Below are positions 6,500 through 11,465 of a DNA stretch of 11,465 bases, piece by piece. Numbering within the stretch: position 1 is the first letter of the stretch; each line of letters starts with the position of its first letter. The position numbers and the translations under genes were made by a program. The stretch is from Actinomycetes bacterium. GTDB lineage: Bacteria > Actinomycetota > Acidimicrobiia > Acidimicrobiales > CADCSY01. The stretch is from NCBI GenBank assembly GCA_025464025.1, contig JAODBP010000040.1, positions 1 through 11,465 of the forward strand, written 5' to 3'. The notes under the pieces were generated by a model, which had not been told where the DNA came from, did no database searches, and saw only the letters and a list, made by a program, of their open reading frames with translations.

Positions 6500-8007
6500 G
6501 CCGCCACCCCCAGCACGTCGGGCTCAGCCCGGAGCTGGAGGGCGAGGCCGACGTCCTCCTCGCCCACCGGCCCGTCGCGCCCGGCCAGGTCGGCCAGCGT
6601 CCGCGCCACCCGTCGCACCCGATGCAGGCCGCGACCGCTCAGCGAACCGGCCCGGAGGGCGAGGTCGAGCATCCGCAGGGCGCCCGGGCTCACCGGCGCC
6701 AGGTCGTCGAGCAGGTTCGCCGGCAGCTCGGCGTTGCACCGGACGCCCCTCGTCGCCGCCCGGTCGCGGGCGCCCCGCACCCGGGCCGCCACCTCGGCCG
6801 TCGACTCGCCGGGCTGCCCGCCGAGCAGCTCGCCCGGATCGGGCTTGGCCACGTCGACCCGGAGGTCGAACCGGTCGACCAACGGCCCGGTGAGCCGCCG
6901 GGCGTAGCGGGCCCGGGCGTCGTCGCTGCACCGGCACGCACCGGGTGGCCCACCCCGCCCGCACGGGCACGGGTTGGTGGCGGCCACCAGGAGGAACCGG
7001 GTCGGGAACGTGGCCGACCCGAGCGCCCGGCTCACCCGCACGGCGCCCTCCTCGAGGGGCTGGCGCAGCCCGTCGAGGACCGAGGGCGGGAACTCACCCA
7101 GCTCGTCGAGGAAGAGCACGCCGTGGTGGGCCAGCGAGATCTGCCCCGGCCGCAGCACCGACGACCCACCCCCGACGAGGGCCACCGCCGACACCCCGTG
7201 GTGCGGCGCCCGGTACGGCGGGCGCCGGACCAGACCCCCGACCGACAGGGGGAGGCCGGCCGCCGAGTGGACGCGCGTGACCTCGAGGGCGGCGGCGTCG
7301 TCGAGGTCGGGCAGCAGCCCGGGCAGCCGGGCCGCTAGCATCGTCTTGCCCGCACCCGGCGGGCCGACGAGCAGCAGGTGGTGACCACCCGCGGCCGCCA
7401 CCTCGAGGGCGAGCCGGGCCACCCGCTGCCCCCGCACGTCGGCCAGGTCGGGGCCCGGGGGCGGGGGCAGCTCGGGCGGCAGCGCCGGCGGGTCGGGCCA
7501 CGGCGCCTCGCCGGTGATGGCGGTGACGACGTCGAGCAGCGACCCAACGGCCCGCACCCGATGCCGGCCGGCGAGACCGGCCTCCCCCGCGCTGGCCGCG
7601 GCCACCACGACCGTCGGCGCGTCGATGGCGTCGACGAGCGGCAGCGTGCCCGTCACCGGCCGCACGGCACCGTCGAGCCCGAGCTCACCCACGAACGCGC
7701 ACCCCTCCACGGCATCGGCCGGGACGTCGCCGTTCGCCGCCAGCAGCCCCATGGCGATGGCCAGGTCGAGCCCCGGCCCCTGCTTGCGCACGCCGGACGG
7801 GGCCAGGTTCACCGTCACCTTGCGGAGCGGCCACGGCAGCGACGACGACAGCAGCGCGGCCCGCACCCGGTCGCGCGACTCGCGGCAGGCCGCGTCGGGC
7901 AGCCCGACGATGGTGAAGCCGGGCAGGCCGTTCGAGACGTGGACCTCGACGCGGACGGGACGGCCTTCGACGCCGTGGAGCACGGCGGACGGAACGGTGG
8001 CGAGCAC
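6496..8007 (-). CDS. comM: ComM/YifB-family AAA+ ATPase (Mg-chelatase-like)
   Basis: 503 residues from GTG 8007. ComM is a hexameric helicase that promotes branch migration of incoming DNA during transformation in Gram-negative bacteria; the actinobacterial role is inferred. The N-terminal ChlI/Lon-type fold spans about 1-130 (VEVHVSNGLPGFTIVGLPD). The AAA+ core has Walker A GPPGAGKT (215-222), Walker B FLDE (299-302), four cysteines at 347, 349, 358 and 360 (NPCPCG and CRCSD, a likely zinc site), and DRFD with Arg379 as a candidate arginine finger. The C-terminal Mg_chelatase_C domain runs from about 405. GTG 8007 is preferred because AGGAGG lies 4 nt upstream and homologues begin LATVPSAVLHG; an ATG at 8037 would add ten residues. 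It overlaps dprA by 4 bp. Confidence 0.95.
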   Translation of the reverse strand: MLATVPSAVLHGVEGRPVRVEVHVSNGLPGFTIVGLPDAACRESRDRVRAALLSSSLPWPLRKVTVNLAPSGVRKQGPGLDLAIAMGLLAANGDVPADAVEGCAFVGELGLDGAVRPVTGTLPLVDAIDAPTVVVAAASAGEAGLAGRHRVRAVGSLLDVVTAITGEAPWPDPPALPPELPPPPGPDLADVRGQRVARLALEVAAAGGHHLLLVGPPGAGKTMLAARLPGLLPDLDDAAALEVTRVHSAAGLPLSVGGLVRRPPYRAPHHGVSAVALVGGGSSVLRPGQISLAHHGVLFLDELGEFPPSVLDGLRQPLEEGAVRVSRALGSATFPTRFLLVAATNPCPCGRGGPPGACRCSDDARARYARRLTGPLVDRFDLRVDVAKPDPGELLGGQPGESTAEVAARVRGARDRAATRGVRCNAELPANLLDDLAPVSPGALRMLDLALRAGSLSGRGLHRVRRVARTLADLAGRDGPVGEEDVGLALQLRAEPDVLGVAA

Positions 8008-8011
8008 GACG

Positions 8012-8017
8012 CCTCCT
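8012..8017 (-). promoter_or_regulatory. Ribosome binding site of comM
   Basis: AGGAGG on the minus strand is 4 nt before GTG 8007. The spacing is short but usable. The site would be inside the coding region if the ATG at 8037 were used, which argues for the GTG start. Confidence 0.6.
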
Positions 8018-8057
8018 CGGAGCAGGACCAGCTGCATCGGGGAAGCGGTGCAGGACG

Positions 8058-8106
8058 ACCGTACCGAGGGCGTGTGACAGTGAGGCCCCCGCCCGCCCGC
8101 TACCGT
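8058..8106. promoter_or_regulatory. Divergent promoter region between comM and rpiB
   Basis: This intergenic stretch must hold start signals for both directions. On the plus strand TACCGT (8101-8106) lies 8 nt before the rpiB GTG, fitting a leaderless transcript; the nearest -35-like hexamer, GTGACA (8074-8079), is 21 nt away, which is long. On the minus strand TACGGT (8063-8058) could be the comM -10 with a leader of about 45 nt, but it has no -35. Both assignments are tentative. Confidence 0.35.
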
Positions 8107-8114
8107 CGCTGGCC

Positions 8115-8570
8115 GTGCGGATCGCCATCGCCTCCGACCACGCCGGGTTCCGCCTCAAGGGCGTCGTCGTGGACCACCTGACCGCCCACGGCCACGCGGT
8201 CGACGACCTCGGCACCCACAGCGAGGAGCCCGTCGACTACCCGGTCTTCTGCGCCGCCGCCGGCCGGGCCGTCGTGCGCGGCGATGCCGAGCTCGGCATC
8301 GTCATCGGCGGCAGCGGTCAGGGCGAGCAGATCGCGGCCAACAAGGTGCACGGCGTCCGGGCCGCCCTCTGCCACGACCTGACCACGGCGCAGCTGGCCC
8401 GCTCCCACAACGACGCCAACGTGCTGTCGCTCGGCGGCCGGCTCCTCGGCGAGACCCTCGCCCTCGCCATCGTCGACGAGTTCCTCGGCGGCACCTTCGA
8501 GGGCGGCCGGCACCAGGCCCGCCTCGACCAGCTCCGGGCCATCGAGCAGGAAGAGTGCTCAGGGACGTGA
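8115..8570 (+). CDS. rpiB: Ribose-5-phosphate isomerase B
   Basis: 151 residues, within the family range. It interconverts ribose 5-phosphate and ribulose 5-phosphate in the pentose phosphate pathway, in the cytoplasm. SDHAGF (7-12) and [13 protein letters not shown] (65-77) are family signatures. The position occupied by the catalytic cysteine in E. coli RpiB is Ser67, and Glu71 is present, matching the Mycobacterium tuberculosis subtype where glutamate acts as base. [15 protein letters not shown] (95-109) is the conserved phosphate-binding and hinge region. The start is a GTG without a Shine-Dalgarno sequence. Two small genes follow at 7 bp and with overlap, suggesting one operon. Confidence 0.96.
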   Translation: MRIAIASDHAGFRLKGVVVDHLTAHGHAVDDLGTHSEEPVDYPVFCAAAGRAVVRGDAELGIVIGGSGQGEQIAANKVHGVRAALCHDLTTAQLARSHNDANVLSLGGRLLGETLALAIVDEFLGGTFEGGRHQARLDQLRAIEQEECSGT

Positions 8571-8577
8571 GCTAGCC

Positions 8578-8691
8578 ATGGGCTTCAACCCGCACCGGAA
8601 GTACAAGCGCACCAACGCCGACTACCTGGTCGTCGCCGCCGCCGTCGTGCTCACCGCGCTGCTCGTGCTGTGGGCCGTCGGTGCCCTCTGA
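8578..8691 (+). CDS. 37-residue single-pass membrane protein, unknown function
   Basis: An ATG frame of 37 codons starts 7 nt after the rpiB stop. The N-terminus is basic and polar (NPHRKYKRTNAD, residues 4-15), and residues 16-37 form one hydrophobic helix that runs to the last residue. By the positive-inside rule the N-terminus should be cytoplasmic. It shares its last 11 bases with the next frame, so translational coupling is likely. The ribosome site is weak (AGGGA about 11 nt upstream). I do not recognise a named family. The position between rpiB and a zinc-ribbon gene, plus the clean charge and hydrophobic layout, favour a real gene over chance. Confidence 0.65.
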   Translation: MGFNPHRKYKRTNADYLVVAAAVVLTALLVLWAVGAL

Positions 8692-8893
8692 CCCCGAGCA
8701 CCTCGGCGAGCTGGAGGTCCGGTTCCTCCACCCCTTCCAGGCGACCAAGCGCTACACGTGCCCGGGCTGCCACCACGACATCCTCCCCGGCACCGGCCAC
8801 TACGTCGTGGTGCCCGTCGAGGCGCCCGACCTGCGCCGCCACTGGCACAAGCCGTGCTGGGAGCGACGCGCTTCACAGACCACGAGGCGATAG
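8681..8893 (+). CDS. Small zinc-ribbon-like protein (actinobacterial conserved hypothetical)
   Basis: 70 residues from a GTG that overlaps the end of the preceding small gene by 11 bp. The core reads YTCPGC (25-30), then H-W-H-K-P-C-W (54-60): Cys27-x2-Cys30 with His56 and Cys59 (His54 nearby) makes a plausible single zinc site. Short actinobacterial proteins with CPGC and HWH-x2-CW are often labelled ATP/GTP-binding protein, without experimental support that I know of. No nucleotide-binding loop is present here. The tail (RRASQTTRR) is basic. Function is unknown; a nucleic-acid or protein-binding role would be a guess. Confidence 0.75.
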   Translation: MPSDPEHLGELEVRFLHPFQATKRYTCPGCHHDILPGTGHYVVVPVEAPDLRRHWHKPCWERRASQTTRR

Positions 8894-8913
8894 CAGCAAC
8901 GAGGTCGGGCGCC

Positions 8914-8919
8914 TAGGTT
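8914..8919 (+). promoter_or_regulatory. Possible leaderless -10 element for the dehydrogenase
   Basis: TAGGTT is 6 nt before ATG 8926, matching TANNNT at the distance expected for a leaderless transcript. No Shine-Dalgarno sequence is present and no clear -35 box is seen. It supports ATG 8926 as the ancestral start. Confidence 0.35.
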
Positions 8920-8925
8920 CGGGGC

Positions 8926-9855
8926 ATGGCGTTCGACACCACCACCGGCCAGGTCATCGACGGCGTCCGGCTCGACGGCTAGGTCGCCGTCGTCACCGGC
9001 GCCTCCACCGGGCTCGGTCTGGAGACGGCCCGAGCGCTCGCCGCCACCGGGGCGACCGTGGTGCTCGGCGTGCGCTCGAGGGAGAAGGGCGCGGCAGCGG
9101 CCGAGGCGATCCGCGCCCGGATCCCCGACGCCGCCCTCGAACAGGGCGTGCTCGACCTCGCGTCGCTGAAGAGCGTCCGCTCGTTCGCCGCCGAGTTCCT
9201 GGACTCGGGTGACCGGCTCGACCTGCTGATCAACAACGCCGGCGTGATGTTCACGCCGTTCGAGCGAACGGCCGACGGCTTCGAGCTCCAGTTCGGCACC
9301 AACCACCTTGGCCACTTCCTGCTCACCGCGCTGCTGGCCCCGGCCCTCGTCGCCGCCGCACCCGGGGCGCGGGTCGTCAACCTCTCCTCCGGCGGCCACC
9401 GCTCGTCCGACATCCTCTGGGACGACCCGAACTACGAGACCCGCCCCTACGACAAGTTCGAGTCGTACGGGCAGGCCAAGACGGCCAACATCCTCTTCAC
9501 CCGCGAGCTCGACCGGCGCTACGGACCGGTCGGCGTGCACTCGTTCGCCGTGCACCCCGGGATGATCGTCACCGAGCTGGGCCGCCACATGACCAGCGAC
9601 GACCGGCACACCCTCGCCGAGAAGTTCAAGGCGTCGCCCACCGGTGCGAGGCCCGAGTACAAGACCGTGGAGCAGGGCGCCGCCACCTCGGTGTGGGCGG
9701 CCGTGGCCCCCGAGCTCGACGAGCACGGCGGCGCCTACCTCGCCGACGTCGCGGTCAGCGACGACGACGCCCCCTGGACCCGAGATGCCGACGCGGCCGC
9801 CCGGCTGTGGGCGATGTCCGAGGAGCTGGTCGGCCAGCCGTTCCCGGCCCCGTAG
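8926..9855 (+). pseudogene. Short-chain dehydrogenase/reductase interrupted by TAG at codon 19
   Basis: The ancestral frame from ATG 8926 has 310 codons and is intact except for TAG at 8980-8982. The context is [19 protein letters not shown], where relatives have lysine (AAG), so one A-to-T change explains it. The rest is a classical SDR of the retinol dehydrogenase/protochlorophyllide reductase-like kind: cofactor motif TGASTGLG (24-31), NNAG (103-106), an Asn in TNHLGHF (126), Ser154/155, and Tyr181-x3-Lys185. These bind NAD(P)H and reduce a carbonyl or oxidise an alcohol; the substrate is unknown. No usable start lies between the stop and GTG 9058, which would lose the cofactor motif. It may be a fresh pseudogene, a sequencing error, or read through; the clean remainder means the change is recent at most. 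Confidence 0.85.
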
Positions 9856-9864
9856 GGCCGGGAA
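9841..9864. terminator. Bidirectional hairpin between convergent genes
   Basis: TTCCCGGCCC (9841-9850) and GGGCCGGGAA (9855-9864) form a perfect 10-bp stem with loop CGTA. The plus-strand gene's stop codon (9853-9855) lies at the loop, and the minus-strand gene ends 30 bp away at 9894. No long T-run follows in either direction. Its position between two converging genes supports a shared terminator. Confidence 0.65.
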
Positions 9865-9893
9865 CGGCGGACCTCACTGCACGGCGAGGAGCG

Positions 9894-11279
9894 CTAGCTC
9901 TCGTACTTGTGGACGATGCGGTCCGGTCCGAGCTGGACCTTGTCGACCACGTTGCCCGACGCCTTCTGGACGTTGGCGTCGTCGCAGCCGAGCTCGCCAC
10001 CCGTCGCCGGGTAGACCTGCACCCACTCGGTGCCCTTCAGGCTGACCACGGCCTCGCAGGACGAGGGCGTGTTCGTGCCGGGGTCGGCCTTGCCGGAGAG
10101 GCCGCCGCCGTCCCACTCGTGGACGCCCTGGCCGTACTTCAGCACGCAGTCACGGGTGACGGTGGAACCGCAGGACTTCACCGCGGTGGCCCACAGCAGG
10201 AACGCCGAGGTGGCGTGGATGCCGAGGTCGCTGATGTCCCCACCGTCGGCCTTGACCAGGTCCATGTACTGCTTGGTGGCCGGGTTCTTGTCGGCGTACT
10301 CGAACGGCACGTCCTGGAGCCGGACGAAGATGTGGTCACCGAAGCCGTTGGTGTTCCACTTGGCCAGGCTCTGGTCGTAGAAGTTCGCCTGGAGCAGCCA
10401 GTCCGGGTGGTAGTCGAGCTGGTTGGCGGCCTCGAGCACGTTCTCGAAGTTCGGGTACGGCGAGCCGACGAAGGTGACGACCTCGGCCCCGCAGCCCTTG
10501 AGCTTCTGGACGAACGGCTTCCAGTCCGACTCACCGGCGATGTTGTAGATCTGGTCGCACTTCAGGTCGACGAGCCCGACCTTGGGCCAGGTCGACTTCG
10601 CCTTCTCGGCCGTGTCGATGGTCGCCGCGTAGTTGGCGTACATGAACGCCAGCTTCTTGGCCTTGTCCGGGTAGGTCTTGCCGTAGTAGTTCGCCTCGGT
10701 GATCGGCTGGAGGTCGACCGGGTTCGGCACCGCCGAGATCATCTGCGGGCCGTTGGCGAACTCGGGGCTCACCGCGTAGGTCGGGAACGCCAGCAGCTTG
10801 CAGCCGAGACGGGCCTGCTCCTGGCCGGCGTCGAACGCGAAGCCTTCGCCCACCAGGGCGAAGACCTTGTCGTTGCACGCCTGGGTGATGGCGTTGTTGA
10901 CCTCGGTGATCTTGGCGTCGTAGTACTTGCCCTCGATCGGACGGCCGTTGATGCCACCCTGGTCGTTGCACCACTTGATGATCGCCTTCATGGCGTCGGA
11001 CATCTCGTGGTTGAGGCCGGGCGAGGCCGAGTAGCCGGCGTCGTCGCCGTAGCCGATCGTGATGCCGGTGTCGGTCACGCCGACGTCGGTGGCGCCCTTG
11101 GCGTCACCCTTTCCGCACGGCGAGTCGAGCGTGCCGAACTTCGAGTTGTCGGCCGTCGCAGCGGTCGTGGTCGTGCTGTCGCCGGTTGCGTTGCCGTCCT
11201 TGCGGTCCGAGCCGCAACCCACCGCCACGATCGCAGCGACCGCCAGCAAGGCGGCGATCCGTGTCCATCTCTTCCGCAT
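9894..11279 (-). CDS. Lipoprotein substrate-binding protein (branched-chain amino acid ABC-transporter type)
   Basis: 461 residues. The signal peptide has RKRWTR, a hydrophobic stretch (8-20) and a lipobox AVGC, with Cys22 the lipidated residue anchoring the protein to the outer face of the membrane. A Thr/Ala/Ser-rich linker follows (about 31-48). GGINGRPI (108-115) and the two-lobe layout mark a type I binding protein of the LivJ/UrtA kind. The ligand is unknown. Ten cysteines besides Cys22 (55, 104, 135, 160, 241, 263, 370, 378, 408, 432) suggest disulfides, several at positions equivalent to those in the 3592-5070 protein. ATG 11279 is chosen for GGGAG 5 nt upstream; in-frame ATGs at 11291, 11303 and 11333 add residues before the signal peptide. 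No transporter genes are adjacent. Confidence 0.92.
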   Translation of the reverse strand: MRKRWTRIAALLAVAAIVAVGCGSDRKDGNATGDSTTTTAATADNSKFGTLDSPCGKGDAKGATDVGVTDTGITIGYGDDAGYSASPGLNHEMSDAMKAIIKWCNDQGGINGRPIEGKYYDAKITEVNNAITQACNDKVFALVGEGFAFDAGQEQARLGCKLLAFPTYAVSPEFANGPQMISAVPNPVDLQPITEANYYGKTYPDKAKKLAFMYANYAATIDTAEKAKSTWPKVGLVDLKCDQIYNIAGESDWKPFVQKLKGCGAEVVTFVGSPYPNFENVLEAANQLDYHPDWLLQANFYDQSLAKWNTNGFGDHIFVRLQDVPFEYADKNPATKQYMDLVKADGGDISDLGIHATSAFLLWATAVKSCGSTVTRDCVLKYGQGVHEWDGGGLSGKADPGTNTPSSCEAVVSLKGTEWVQVYPATGGELGCDDANVQKASGNVVDKVQLGPDRIVHKYES

Positions 11280-11284
11280 CTCTG

Positions 11285-11289
11285 CTCCC
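11285..11289 (-). promoter_or_regulatory. Ribosome binding site deciding the start at 11279
   Basis: GGGAG on the minus strand lies 5 nt before ATG 11279, which opens directly on the RKRW lipoprotein signal. The site overlaps the ATG at 11291, so that ATG is unlikely to be the start. Confidence 0.7.
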
Positions 11290-11296
11290 ATCTGTA

Positions 11297-11323
11297 GGCG
11301 CATGTGCGCCCCCCCAAAAAAAA
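11297..11323 (-). repeat. T8G7 homopolymer tract and short hairpin in the leader
   Basis: On the minus strand eight T (11323-11316) run straight into seven G (11315-11309). The last two G begin an inverted repeat, GGCGCA/TGCGCC (11297-11310), whose fold would be a 5-bp stem with a 4-nt loop. The tract lies about 30 nt before the start, inside the predicted leader. Such tracts are prone to slippage; here a change would alter leader length only. Confidence 0.5.
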
Positions 11324-11387
11324 CGAACGGCACCTTCAGCTCTTCGCGGCTGGCGACCCCCTCGCTCGGCCCGCAGGAACGCCCGGG

Positions 11388-11416
11388 ACCCTACGAAGCG
11401 GTAGGACCGACGTCAA
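11388..11416 (-). promoter_or_regulatory. Sigma-70-type promoter of the lipoprotein gene
   Basis: The minus strand has TTGACG (11416-11411), exactly 17 nt, then TAGGGT (11393-11388). The -35 matches five of six consensus bases and the -10 fits TANNNT. The implied start near 11381 gives a leader of about 100 nt containing the T8G7 tract. This is the best promoter in the window. Confidence 0.65.
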
Positions 11417-11417
11417 C

Positions 11418-11434
11418 GAATGCACAACGCATTC
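11418..11434. promoter_or_regulatory. Inverted repeat next to the -35 box, candidate operator
   Basis: GAATGC (11418-11423) and GCATTC (11429-11434) are perfect 6-bp arms around ACAAC, one base upstream of the -35 hexamer. The AT content is high for this DNA, which makes chance less likely. The place suits an activator or a repressor; no regulator gene is visible in the window. Confidence 0.45.
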
Positions 11435-11465
11435 ACCTGCGCGCCTCACCGGAAGGCGGGGATGA

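Noticed and set aside
4814..6907. A 697-codon plus-strand frame, and another at 3496-5076
   Set aside because: They run across the tRNA, promoters and several well-supported minus-strand genes, and their composition is Arg/Pro/Gly/Ala-rich without motifs. They are GC-bias artefacts.
9058..9855. A shorter functional dehydrogenase starting at GTG 9058
   Set aside because: It would lack TGASTGLG, the cofactor-binding loop, and the first strand and helix of the Rossmann fold, so it could not bind NAD(P)H normally.
1..11465. CRISPR array, insertion sequence, prophage or toxin-antitoxin system
   Set aside because: I saw no regularly spaced repeats, transposase or integrase motifs, terminal inverted repeats or paired small toxin-like genes. 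The nuclease's Cas4-like cysteine pattern belongs to a large helicase fusion and is not next to other cas genes here.

Overview
This is a very GC-rich stretch of bacterial chromosome. The ClpP1-like protease, the Ser/Glu subtype of RpiB, the small zinc-ribbon protein, the frequent leaderless-style starts and the two substrate-binding proteins point to an actinobacterium. A member of the Acidimicrobiia is my best guess, but that is inference; no marker gene settles it. Nothing looks like a phage, plasmid, transposon or CRISPR array.

Layout, left to right. Positions 1-2843 (minus) hold most of a large fused iron-sulfur nuclease, RNase H-like domain and superfamily 1 helicase of the TM0106 type, cut by the window edge. 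Just upstream of it on the same strand is a complete clpP (2894-3490). After a strong hairpin comes a secreted type I substrate-binding protein (3592-5070, minus) with its own promoter-like sequence, structured leader and strong ribosome binding site. A tRNA gene (5317-5389, minus) follows; it has a UAG (Leu) anticodon but a short variable loop. Next is the overlapping pair comM (yifB) and dprA (5411-8007, minus), whose relatives act on incoming single-stranded DNA during transformation.

Divergent from comM, the plus strand carries rpiB (8115-8570), a 37-residue membrane protein (8578-8691) and a small zinc-ribbon protein (8681-8893), packed like an operon. Then comes a short-chain dehydrogenase reading frame (8926-9855) broken by an in-frame TAG at its 19th codon. 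A perfect 10-bp hairpin at its stop codon separates it from a convergent lipoprotein substrate-binding protein (9894-11279, minus). That gene has a clear promoter-like sequence with an adjacent inverted repeat and a T8G7 tract in its leader.

Functionally these are mostly housekeeping and accessory metabolism genes: DNA processing (nuclease-helicase, ComM, DprA), proteolysis (ClpP), the pentose phosphate pathway (RpiB), and nutrient binding by two cysteine-rich paralogues with no permease genes nearby. I see no convincing new multi-gene system. The most unusual items are the tRNA, the interrupted dehydrogenase, the paired cysteine-rich binding proteins, and the tiny membrane and zinc-ribbon proteins behind rpiB. 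No gene-free stretch exceeds 300 bases.
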